Part shown: in pieces, positions 1 to 5,556 of the stretch
How positions within the stretch are numbered: the first letter of the stretch is position 1
How the letters are laid out: the number at the start of each line of letters is the position of its first letter
DNA from: CAYVQE01 sp964633205
GTDB lineage: Bacteria > Myxococcota > B64-G9
Reading direction: 5' to 3'
DNA length: 6,364 nucleotides
NCBI GenBank assembly: GCA_964633205.1
Contig: CAZWFN010000238.1
Span: forward strand, 1-6,364
Program-made: the position numbers and the translations under genes
The notes under the pieces: model-generated
Databases searched by the model: none
Seen by the model: only the letters and a program-made list of their open reading frames with translations
Told to the model about the DNA's origin: nothing

Positions 1-173
1 CCTCCTGGCCCGGCAGCTAGACGTAGCGCTGTTTTGCTGACAGCGCGGATGGCTCGTGCTGGGGAGCAATTGACTCGAAGCCCTGTAGCGGGGCATCCTG
101 AGATGGATGCTCTGAAGCGATCGATGCCGAAAGGCGAATGGGGTCGGCGGGATTTTGACTCCGGAGTGACGAA
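1..173. other. left-edge region without a supported gene
   Basis: Frame +1 is open from base 1 to a TGA at 190-192, but its third codon positions are only about half G/C, unlike the strongly GC3-biased real genes here, and the peptide resembles nothing I recognise. It could be the extreme 3' end of an upstream gene, but I would not annotate it. A TTGACT at 70-75 has no acceptable -10 partner at 16-18 bp. The only useful signal is the ribosome binding site at 163-166 for the next gene. Confidence 0.5.
163..166 (+). promoter_or_regulatory. ribosome binding site supporting a TTG start at 174
   Basis: GGAG lies 7 nt before the TTG at 174. It is the only good Shine-Dalgarno core near the 5' end of this reading frame, and an in-frame TGA lies shortly upstream at 150-152. 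The next in-frame ATG is at codon 60 (base 351). The site therefore favours the TTG start over a short 65-aa product. Confidence 0.5.
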
Positions 174-548
174 TTGCTTACTAGACGATTGAGATGCAAG
201 AAATACCACGAATCGCGCGGCAAGGCGGATGAAGGCCGGCTGCGGACCGTGCGCGAGAAGAAGTCGCGGTGCCCCGGCTGGGCGAAGGACGAGAGACTGC
301 GCCGGGTTCTGCTCGCCGACGCTGTGGAGGAGCCGGAGGTGGCTCGAGACATGTTCGGCAACCCCAAGCGCATCTGGAATGCCGTAGCGGATTGGACCTT
401 CGTCGGGGTTTCGACCAACGAACAGGAGCCTTCTTACAACTGCTACCCGGAGGTGCCGGCCACGAGTCTTATCGATGAGTTGGCGGCCAGGGCCGAGCGC
501 TCGGTCGAGCAGCTTCTCGATCTGGAGAACGGCGATGGGCCTGTTTAG
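174..548 (+). CDS. hypothetical 124-aa protein coupled to a pseudo-ImmA/IrrE gene
   Basis: I do not recognise this protein. Its first ~45 residues are very basic (many Arg/Lys, with Cys8 and Cys33), which could bind nucleic acid or be a poorly conserved lead-in. Residues 48-80 run through an acidic patch (VEEPEVARDMFG) into a Trp-containing segment (IWNAVADWTF). A helix at about 99-117 (SLIDELAARAERSVEQLL) ends the protein. No signal peptide or membrane segment is visible. The TTG start is chosen because GGAG sits 7 nt upstream; ATG at codon 60 is the alternative. The stop lies inside the next gene, a 14-nt overlap (535-548), which implies translational coupling and probably joint function with the ImmA/IrrE-like protein. 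That the frame is real rests on its length, composition and tight coupling; the function is unknown. Confidence 0.6.
   Translation: MLTRRLRCKKYHESRGKADEGRLRTVREKKSRCPGWAKDERLRRVLLADAVEEPEVARDMFGNPKRIWNAVADWTFVGVSTNEQEPSYNCYPEVPATSLIDELAARAERSVEQLLDLENGDGPV
524..527 (+). promoter_or_regulatory. ribosome binding site deciding the ImmA/IrrE-like start
   Basis: GGAG lies 7 nt before the ATG at 535, inside the 3' end of the upstream gene. It supports 535 over the in-frame ATG at 475, and suits termination-reinitiation coupling with the TAG at 546-548. Confidence 0.5.
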
Positions 549-1938
549 TATTCGAATCGACTGGTGCGATCCCGAAAGCACCGACGATGCGTTCGGACCC
601 GAGGCCGCCACCTGGGCCGAGCTGCGGATTCTCGTCGGCGGCAAAAACATCACCCGCAGCCTGCCGGCGGATTTCAAGGAGGATGACGCCCGCGGGCCGG
701 TCGTCGGCGGCATGAGCGGCCTGGCGGAGTGGGTGGTCGACAACTGGAAGTACATTCTGTGGGAGACCTACTGTCCGTTCCCGAAGCCGGCGCATTCGGT
801 GGGCATCGAGGGTCAGGTGCGGGTGCCCGGCCTGCGCGACGTACTGCAGAGCTGGCAGCGCTTCGAGCTGGATGCTTCGAATGAAGAAATGGCTGTCTGG
901 CAGCACCGGCATACCTTTGGCCACGGCGACTCCGATATCGCCTTGCCCTCGATCGTGTTGATGCCCGAGACCCGCCACGTCGGGGTGGCTATCGACCATC
1001 CACCAACGCAATACAACCCGACCGTGTTCTTCGCCGCGGGCATCATCTCCGACGGCCCCGGGCAGCCGACCTGGGTGGCGCGAGAAGATCTGACCGAGGC
1101 GCTTGCGGACTTCGTCGAGCGCACCATCCGTAGAGCCGCCGAGTCACCGGATCACGAGAGATGGGCGAACTGGCTGGAGGCTCGCTTCAGAGCCGAGAAG
1201 CAGCAGGCCGCCGACAGCCGGACCCGGCGCAAGCTGATGCTGGGCGACTTCGTCGAGGAGAAGCTGCACCAGGGCAACGGCGCGCTGGCGGATTTGGGCG
1301 CGGCGTTCGAGGGGGTGCTTCTCGACTCCAGGCGCGTCGAGACCGAAGAGACCTGGAGCACCCTGGAGCAAAGCCTGAAAAACGCCCTGGAGGGCCGGGA
1401 TGGAGACGGCCGCGGCGACTGGCGGAAATTTCAGCGCCGCGACATCAACCGCCTGCTGGCGCCCTACGAGCAAGGCTATCGGCTGGCCGAGACGACCCGG
1501 AGCTTGTTGCAAGAACCGGTGGAGCCTTTTTCAGAGCTGGGCGAACCGTTGCGGAGACTGGGCGTGGCACTCGCGCCGACCCGGGGCCACGCCCTGTTCC
1601 GCAGCGCGGTGGTCGCCTCCCGGACCGGGGGGGCGAGCATCCTGCATACGGAAGATCACCCGGGTTACAGCTCGGTGGCCGCGACTCGGTTCGCCATCGC
1701 TGCTGCGTTGGGCAGGTTGCTCGCGGAAGGGGTCGATGGGGATCGGGCCAGCTTCGGTGCGGCGCACGGTGCGCATTCCCGATGGGTCGAAAGCCAGCGG
1801 GCCAACGCCTTCGCGGCCGAGTTCCTTCTACCGCAAGGAGCGCTGCAACGCTGTTCCGATCCGGCCGAGCTGAGTGAAAGGCACGGCATCTCGCGAAGCG
1901 CCGCCGCCTGGCACGCCCACAACCGCCTCGAGCAGTGA
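535..1938 (+). CDS. ImmA/IrrE-like protein with a lost HExxH site (pseudo-protease), 467 aa
   Basis: The C-terminal ~120 residues match the ImmA/IrrE (M78) pattern. An RF-x-(I/L)-A segment at 385-389 stands where RFTLAHELGH is usual, followed by the downstream block ESQRANAFAAEFLLP at 419-433 and a C-terminal helix-turn-helix-like end (GISRSAAAWH, 451-460). At the active site HExxH reads AALGR (390-394): both zinc-ligand histidines and the catalytic Glu are gone, while the acidic residue before the AN-FA block (E419) remains. Residues 1-200 form a domain rich in Trp (TWAEL, SGLAEWVVDNW, ILWETYCPF), familiar from long ImmA/IrrE proteins, followed by a charged helical middle (about 205-345). 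The start at 535 is preferred over an in-frame ATG at 475 because GGAG lies at 524-527 and the extra 20 residues look non-native. It overlaps the upstream gene by 14 nt. Known relatives cleave repressors; this one should not be proteolytic and may act as a binding or sensor subunit (inference). Confidence 0.75.
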   Translation: MGLFSIRIDWCDPESTDDAFGPEAATWAELRILVGGKNITRSLPADFKEDDARGPVVGGMSGLAEWVVDNWKYILWETYCPFPKPAHSVGIEGQVRVPGLRDVLQSWQRFELDASNEEMAVWQHRHTFGHGDSDIALPSIVLMPETRHVGVAIDHPPTQYNPTVFFAAGIISDGPGQPTWVAREDLTEALADFVERTIRRAAESPDHERWANWLEARFRAEKQQAADSRTRRKLMLGDFVEEKLHQGNGALADLGAAFEGVLLDSRRVETEETWSTLEQSLKNALEGRDGDGRGDWRKFQRRDINRLLAPYEQGYRLAETTRSLLQEPVEPFSELGEPLRRLGVALAPTRGHALFRSAVVASRTGGASILHTEDHPGYSSVAATRFAIAAALGRLLAEGVDGDRASFGAAHGAHSRWVESQRANAFAAEFLLPQGALQRCSDPAELSERHGISRSAAAWHAHNRLEQ

Positions 1939-1976
1939 GAACATCGCGGCCGACCATGAGCCCCAAGAGCCTCTGA

Positions 1977-2004
1977 AACGAAGAACCAAGAACCACGAAC
2001 CAAG
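1977..2004. repeat. tandem heptamer array, copy 1 (4 units)
   Basis: Four consecutive 7-mers follow the ImmA/IrrE-like gene: AACGAAG, AACCAAG, AACCACG, AACCAAG. The same degenerate unit recurs in the same orientation at 5486-5520 and 5978-6005. Just upstream, 1952-1971 (ACCATGAGCCC, an A/C-rich stretch, then GCC) also resembles 5461-5480, so the shared unit is longer than the heptamers alone. The period of seven recalls the heptanucleotide STRR repeats known from cyanobacteria, but no relationship is claimed. Confidence 0.85.
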
Positions 2005-2009
2005 CGCCA

Positions 2010-2038
2010 AAATTAAGCACAAACGTACTTAAATTAAG
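2010..2038. promoter_or_regulatory. AT-rich imperfect palindrome, candidate operator
   Basis: TTAAGCAC (2013-2020) and GTACTTAA (2025-2032) are inverted with one mismatch around AAAC; two of three further outward positions also pair, giving 9 of 11 pairs over 2010-2035. A second, perfect short palindrome, CTTAA-A-TTAAG, occupies 2028-2038. AAATTAAGC also repeats directly at 2010 and 2031, 21 bp apart, about two helical turns. The block is strikingly AT-rich for this window and ends 4 nt before an ATG that encodes a winged-helix protein, so autoregulatory binding is a natural reading (inference). Confidence 0.45.
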
Positions 2039-2042
2039 CCCA

Positions 2043-2363
2043 ATGGATGCCACCGCCACCGTCCTCTTCAAAAAGGCCCGCCGCGCCGTGCTGGCCCTGC
2101 TGTTCGAACAACCGCAGCGCTGCTTCTACCTCCGCGAACTGGAGCGGCTGAGCGGTATCGGTTCCGGCGCCCTGCGCAACGAGCCCGATCAGCTCGTGGG
2201 CGCGGGGTTGGTGGAAAAGTCTCGCAGCGGCTCGATCGCAGGGGGCCGCGACCACGCCGCCAGCGACGTGGACCTGCTGGTCGCCGCCGAGCTGGTGCCA
2301 CACCCCCCAGCCGGTATAGAATCGAAGACGGTCTTGGACGGTCCACAAGAATCAGGGGATTGA
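2043..2363 (+). CDS. winged-helix/MNT-type nucleotidyltransferase, internally deleted relic (106 aa)
   Basis: Residues 1-60 are a winged helix of the type found before MNT-type nucleotidyltransferase domains: TVLFKKARRAVLALLF, then FYLRELERLSGIGSGAL as the recognition region, then LVGAGLVEKSRSG as the wing. Immediately after comes the nucleotidyltransferase signature, GSIAGGRDHAASDVDLLV (about 62-79), with GS and the D-x-D pair. In relatives I know, roughly 40-55 residues (wing end, linker and first strand) separate these parts and more of the nucleotidyltransferase follows. Here both are missing, and the frame ends in a non-family tail (PHPPAGIESK onward) until TGA at 2361-2363. The deletion kept the frame. 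Relatives act as antitoxins for HEPN toxins or as DNA-binding regulators; no HEPN gene is present. The winged helix could still bind DNA, but nucleotidyl transfer is doubtful. There is no clear Shine-Dalgarno sequence. It ends 1 nt before the STAND gene. Confidence 0.6.
   Translation: MDATATVLFKKARRAVLALLFEQPQRCFYLRELERLSGIGSGALRNEPDQLVGAGLVEKSRSGSIAGGRDHAASDVDLLVAAELVPHPPAGIESKTVLDGPQESGD
2315..2322 (+). promoter_or_regulatory. possible -10 element before the STAND ATPase gene
   Basis: TATAGAAT lies about 43 nt before the ATG at 2365, in the tail of the deleted nucleotidyltransferase frame where the protein no longer resembles its family. No good -35 hexamer is seen at 16-18 bp upstream. 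It is offered only because the tail looks non-coding and the STAND gene needs a promoter if the upstream gene is dead. Confidence 0.25.
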
Positions 2364-2364
2364 C

Positions 2365-4443
2365 ATGCCGGTGACGACGGACCCGTGGGGCTCATCCCAC
2401 CAGCGGCGCATTGAACAACAGGCAGAGTCCCTGATCGCTGAAAAACTGCAGAGCCGGGAGCGGCCGAGCGGTCTGGTGCGGATCTCGGGCGGCGAGACCG
2501 CCGGCAAGAGCGCCTTGCTGCGCGAGTTGTATTCGAAGCTTGGAGACAGTGACAAGAAGCCCATCCTGGTCAGCCCACCGGCGAAAGAGCTGGATGCGGG
2601 ACCGGTCGCGCTGCTTCAGCTGGGCGTCGGCCTCAAGCAGCATGGTGTCATCGACGGCCGCCTGGACGATCTCACCAGCCATGAGCTGTCATGGGCCGAA
2701 AAGCTCGCAAGAGCGCAGGGCTGGCTGGCCGAGTTCGCCGGCCGAGAAGACGGGGTCTTGCTGCTCGACGAACCGCTGGAATGGCCTTCGCGCGCCGGCG
2801 AGGAGCTGCGTTTTTGCAAGCCGGCCGACGACGTGGCGCAGATGCTGTTCAACCAGGGGAGGCTGCAGCGGGTGGTGGCAGGGCGGATCCCGACCTACCT
2901 GCACTACGATCATTCCCAGCCCGCGGAGCTCGGTGGTGATCGCGAACATTGGCTGACCAGCGCCGAGCAGTGGGGACAGGTGGCCGGGGCAGCGGCCGAG
3001 TTGGCCGAGCAGGGGCGGAGGCTCGAAGGGCTGACACCGCTGGCGATTCGGCTGCTCGTGGCATTGCAGGCGCTCGGCGAGTATGGCCGGCTGCGCCCGC
3101 TGCTGTCGAGACCGATCAGTCGGCGGCGGATCTCGACCGAGCTGCGCCAGGCGCTCGGTGCGAGGGCGGATCGGGAACGGATTCGAAAGTGCTGGGCCAG
3201 AATGGCCCTGGTCCGCGGCGCACTGGATGACGACCTGCTGGCCATTCTCGGCCTCGCCGAACTGGATGCGCAAGAGCGGGACCTGGTGCGCTGCTGTCTG
3301 CTCTACAGCGAGCGCGACCGTCTGTTCATGCACGAGAGCTTACGCCGCGATGCCACGCGGCGCGGCTGGCTGCAAGAGGATGAGCTGCGCAGCACCCACC
3401 GCAGGCTGGCGGCGCACTACCGGGAGGCTTTTCGAGGCTCAGACCGCGAACTCGTCGGTGAAGCCGAGGCCTATCACCACGCCATGTCGACCGGCGATGC
3501 GGATTTCGTCTGCGGCTTCCGCGAGTTCTTCGTCGAGCAACTCGACGCTCTGGGCAAGGTGCTCTCGTACGAGATGAAACAGTATGCCACGGCGGTCACC
3601 GTCTACGAGCGGGCGATCCGCTGGGACCCGGAAGACGACTACGCCCACCACTACCTGGCCTACAACCTGGATGTCGAAGGGCGGCAGGCGGCTCGGGTCG
3701 AGCGGCACTACGAGAAGGCCCTGGAGTTGGAGACGGCGAACGCATACTGGCATTCGCGCTGGATCACCTTTCTGATCACCCGATCGCGACTGGCCGAAGC
3801 CAGACAGGCCTGGGACGATGCGCTGGATGCGCTGGAGCTGCCGGATGCGCACCGCGACGGCTGGATCTACGAGAAGTTCCACATCTGGGTGGCCAGGCTG
3901 CTGATCCACCGCGGGCAGCTCGACTTCGCCCGCGACGTCCTGGACGCGATACCGGTGACAGTGCGCAGCACCCACCTCGGGATGCAGGCCCTGGCGCGCC
4001 GACTGGAAGCCCTGTTCGAGGCGCAGCGGGTGGCGGCCGTCTTTCCCTTGTGGTTGGACCCGCGTGAGGCATGGACGAATGGTCCGCACCTGGCGGCCAG
4101 GCGCGACGACGACGACAGGCCGTTGCGCGATTGGCGGGCCGGCCGGGTCGATGCCGTAGCTGAGGGCGAAGTGCATCTGATCGTTGCCGCAGCTCCTGTC
4201 GAGCAGGACGGCAAACCGACTTATACCAGCATGACGCTGGCGGGCGCCGAGTTCGACCGGCTCAGCCGGGACGACAGGGCTGGACAGCTCGAGCCAGGCA
4301 AGTTCATCGAGATCGTCTGGTACCATGGCCGCGACGATCCGATCATTCGCGTCCACCAGAAGAGCCACTACCGCGACGATGAGCTGCCGCGCCTGTTTCC
4401 CGACCCAGGCCGGTACCTACGAGCGAGCAATTGGATCGACTGA
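2365..4443 (+). CDS. STAND-like NTPase with TPR region, 692 aa
   Basis: This is probably a signal-transducing ATPase switch. Walker A is GGETAGKS (42-49), fitting GxxxxGKS. Walker B is VLLLDE (131-136). A sensor-like strand ending in Arg is VVAGR (170-174). A GxP-like segment, EGLTPLAIRLL (221-231), is followed by helices, and FMHESLRR (321-328) resembles the MHD region of NB-ARC/STAND winged helices. Residues about 400-560 are helix pairs with TPR character (AVTVYERAIRWDPEDDYAHHYLA at 410-432; HYEKALELE at 448-456). The last ~100 residues (590-692) look beta-rich and carry aromatic and charged patches (GKFIEIVWYHGRDD); I cannot assign them. There is no signal peptide or membrane helix. AGGGG (2354-2358) lies 6 nt before ATG. 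STAND proteins oligomerise after sensing a ligand, and prokaryotic ones often serve in antiphage defence (family knowledge). The MBL-fold gene downstream suggests an effector partner (inference). The frame is unbroken. Confidence 0.8.
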   Translation: MPVTTDPWGSSHQRRIEQQAESLIAEKLQSRERPSGLVRISGGETAGKSALLRELYSKLGDSDKKPILVSPPAKELDAGPVALLQLGVGLKQHGVIDGRLDDLTSHELSWAEKLARAQGWLAEFAGREDGVLLLDEPLEWPSRAGEELRFCKPADDVAQMLFNQGRLQRVVAGRIPTYLHYDHSQPAELGGDREHWLTSAEQWGQVAGAAAELAEQGRRLEGLTPLAIRLLVALQALGEYGRLRPLLSRPISRRRISTELRQALGARADRERIRKCWARMALVRGALDDDLLAILGLAELDAQERDLVRCCLLYSERDRLFMHESLRRDATRRGWLQEDELRSTHRRLAAHYREAFRGSDRELVGEAEAYHHAMSTGDADFVCGFREFFVEQLDALGKVLSYEMKQYATAVTVYERAIRWDPEDDYAHHYLAYNLDVEGRQAARVERHYEKALELETANAYWHSRWITFLITRSRLAEARQAWDDALDALELPDAHRDGWIYEKFHIWVARLLIHRGQLDFARDVLDAIPVTVRSTHLGMQALARRLEALFEAQRVAAVFPLWLDPREAWTNGPHLAARRDDDDRPLRDWRAGRVDAVAEGEVHLIVAAAPVEQDGKPTYTSMTLAGAEFDRLSRDDRAGQLEPGKFIEIVWYHGRDDPIIRVHQKSHYRDDELPRLFPDPGRYLRASNWID

Positions 4444-4465
4444 TACCACGAATCCGTAATCATCC

Positions 4466-5139
4466 GTGCAGCTGAACGACCACCAACAGGCCCCGGTGCA
4501 GAGACTGCGCTTCGAAGAAGACCGCTGCTACCTTTTCGTGTTCGGTCCCGGCTTTGGCGAGAGCATCAGCTTGCGCTTTCCGGGGGGACACTGGATGGTG
4601 GTCGATGGCTGTCAGCGGCCATGCTGGTCGAGTGGGAGCAGATGCGCCTGGTCTTGGGAGCTGACGTGGAGACGGCGGATTGGCGGAGCATAGGGGCTTG
4701 GCTGGAAGGCCTCGGCGCCCACGCATGCCTGAAGGTGCCGCATCACGGCGGAGATACAGGTCTGGGAAGCTGTTGGCTGACCGGTAGCGAGGATCGGCTC
4801 TTGATCGTGACACCTTTCAATCGGGGCGGGAAGTTACCCGATTTCGCTGACGGAAAAGGCATGGCCCGCTTGCTGGCCGAGGTCAGCCCGGTTCATCTGA
4901 CTGGGCTTCCCGTCGCTGCCGACATGCAGGGTCAGGTCCCCTACCGAACGACTCGGGCGGCCTTGAATAGCGGTGCTGCTCTGGAGACGGTGGGAACAGC
5001 GATCCCGCAGGCCGCAGCGGCCCGGAGGCTCCCCGAACCCGAGGACTGGGAGTCTTGCTACGTCTTGGCTGCGTTCGGAGCAAATGGAGAGGTAGAGGAC
5101 ATTCGGTACGGAGCAGGTGCGGTCGTGGTCGATAGATGA
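4466..5139 (+). pseudogene. ComEC-like metallo-beta-lactamase-fold protein, core deleted and frameshifted
   Basis: Two pieces of one family sit in different frames. The N-terminal piece (GTG at 4466 to about 4612) encodes the first strands of a ComEC-like MBL protein: FGPGFGESISLRFPGG, then HWMVVDGC. The C-terminal piece (about 4612/4621-5139) resumes at LVEWEQMRLVLGADVE and continues to LKVPHHGG, LLIVTPFNRGGKLP and a hydrophobic end. In intact relatives the HxHxDH metal-binding segment and the middle of the fold lie between these pieces; none of it is present, and the frame changes at about 4605-4621. TGGTCGA occurs on both sides (4599-4605 and 4625-4631). The remaining HHGG and LGAD motifs fit the C-terminal half. 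It follows the STAND gene by 22 nt, so it was probably co-transcribed. Metal hydrolase activity is not expected. A stand-alone 172-aa product from ATG 4621 is open but would be a half-domain. Confidence 0.65.
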
Positions 5140-5204
5140 TGCAAGCGCAACGAAAACGGTGCCGTTGGGTTCCCGCCCGGTGCGCTATCTGTACTACCAA
5201 CCGA

Positions 5205-5233
5205 GAGAATCTTTGCGGCCCGCAAAGATTCTC
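5205..5233. repeat. 29-bp palindrome, 14-bp perfect arms
   Basis: GAGAATCTTTGCGG (5205-5218) and CCGCAAAGATTCTC (5220-5233) are perfectly inverted around one C. The stem would be very stable. The first T-run (5249-5254) begins 15 nt after it, too far for a classical intrinsic terminator. It interrupts a coding-like frame (YLYYQPRE before it), suggesting an inserted palindromic repeat. It could also end transcription of the STAND-MBL unit less efficiently. Confidence 0.85.
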
Positions 5234-5258
5234 AGCAATACTGCGCGGTTTTTTGGTT

Positions 5259-5274
5259 GCGGCTGATGAGCCGC
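5259..5274. repeat. short hairpin GCGGCT-GATG-AGCCGC
   Basis: Six perfect pairs around a GATG loop lie just after the T-run at 5249-5254. GCTGATG (5262-5268) can alternatively pair with CATCAGC (5284-5290), so two exclusive structures are possible. With the larger palindrome upstream this makes 5205-5290 highly structured. The function is unknown. Confidence 0.5.
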
Positions 5275-5353
5275 GCTGCGGGCCATCAGCGGCCAGATCA
5301 TCGGCAATCTGCAGCTCTACCCAGAGGATCGCACCCTGGGCGCCCGCGGCCTC

Positions 5354-5415
5354 CTGGACCAGCATCACCGGCGGCGAAGCCCCGCTGCTCCACTTCCTCG
5401 ACGAAGACGAGCAAG
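5354..5415 (+). repeat. duplicated tail segment, copy 1
   Basis: This segment aligns with 6301-6364. A 29-nt core is identical (5363-5391 and 6312-6340, starting CATCACCGG and ending GCTGCTCC), flanked by CTGGACCA before and by GACGAAG and GAGCAAG blocks after. The matched protein is LLDQ(A)ITGGEAPLL plus an acidic stretch. The differences are mostly third-position or short, so this looks like a duplicated gene end and not chance. Confidence 0.75.
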
Positions 5416-5485
5416 CCAGGGCCGACGCAACCGCCAAGAAGCTCCACCGCTACCTGGGCCAACCATGAGCCCAAGCGCCCCAAGA

Positions 5486-5520
5486 AACCACGAACCAAGA
5501 ACCAAGAACCACGAACGAAG
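5486..5520. repeat. tandem heptamer array, copy 2 (5 units)
   Basis: Five uninterrupted 7-mers: AACCACG, AACCAAG, AACCAAG, AACCACG, AACGAAG. The array starts 17 nt after the stop of the tail remnant and lies 36 nt before the four-helix-bundle gene. The preceding ACCATGAGCCC with its A/C-rich continuation (5462-5480) is shared with 1953-1971 upstream of copy 1. Confidence 0.9.
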
Positions 5521-5556
5521 AAACCCCAACTCCACCCAACCAGAGCTAAGTAGATA

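Larger units (their letters stand above)
5136..5468 (+). pseudogene. remnant of an unidentified gene with frameshifted C-terminal tail
   Basis: An ATG at 5136 overlaps the preceding TGA (ATGA), and its frame runs to 5468, but coding-like character switches frame. In frame 2, from about 5159, the peptide reads PLGSRPVRYLYYQPRE before the palindrome at 5205-5233 and a TGA at 5264. Further on, SGQIIGNLQLYPEDRTLGA then RGLLDQ occupies one frame up to about 5362, and ITGGEAPLLHFLDEDEQARA, ending KLHRYLGQP and TGA at 5466-5468, the frame of the open ORF. The right-edge copy reads LLDQAITGGEAPLL without interruption and has two more bases at that point (GACCAAGCCATC against GACCAGCATC), so a 2-bp loss explains the shift. 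The palindrome and hairpin at 5205-5274 probably disrupted the 5' part. I cannot name the family. Confidence 0.5.

Noticed and set aside
70..98. TTGACT as a -35 element for the first gene
   Set aside because: No acceptable -10 sequence is found 16-18 bp downstream.
1..192. Frame +1 open from the left edge to TGA at 190-192
   Set aside because: Third-position composition is near 50 % G/C, unlike true genes here, and the peptide has no recognisable features.
469..1011. 180-codon open frame on the minus strand
   Set aside because: It lies opposite the ImmA/IrrE-like gene, whose + frame has clear family motifs. Long antisense frames are expected at this GC content.
1161..1877. 238-codon + frame inside the ImmA/IrrE-like gene
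   Set aside because: Arg/Gly/Ala-rich out-of-frame shadow; the overlapping frame holds the conserved AN-FA-LLP block.
3439..4368. 309-codon open frame on the minus strand
   Set aside because: Antisense shadow of the STAND-TPR gene; the + frame carries coherent domain motifs while this one does not.
203..4454. ATACCACGAATC shared at 203-214 and 4443-4454
   Set aside because: A 12-base match without longer homology. It resembles the heptamer unit but is too short to interpret.
5486..5520. Possible mini CRISPR array
   Set aside because: Units are 7 bp with no spacers, and no cas genes are present.
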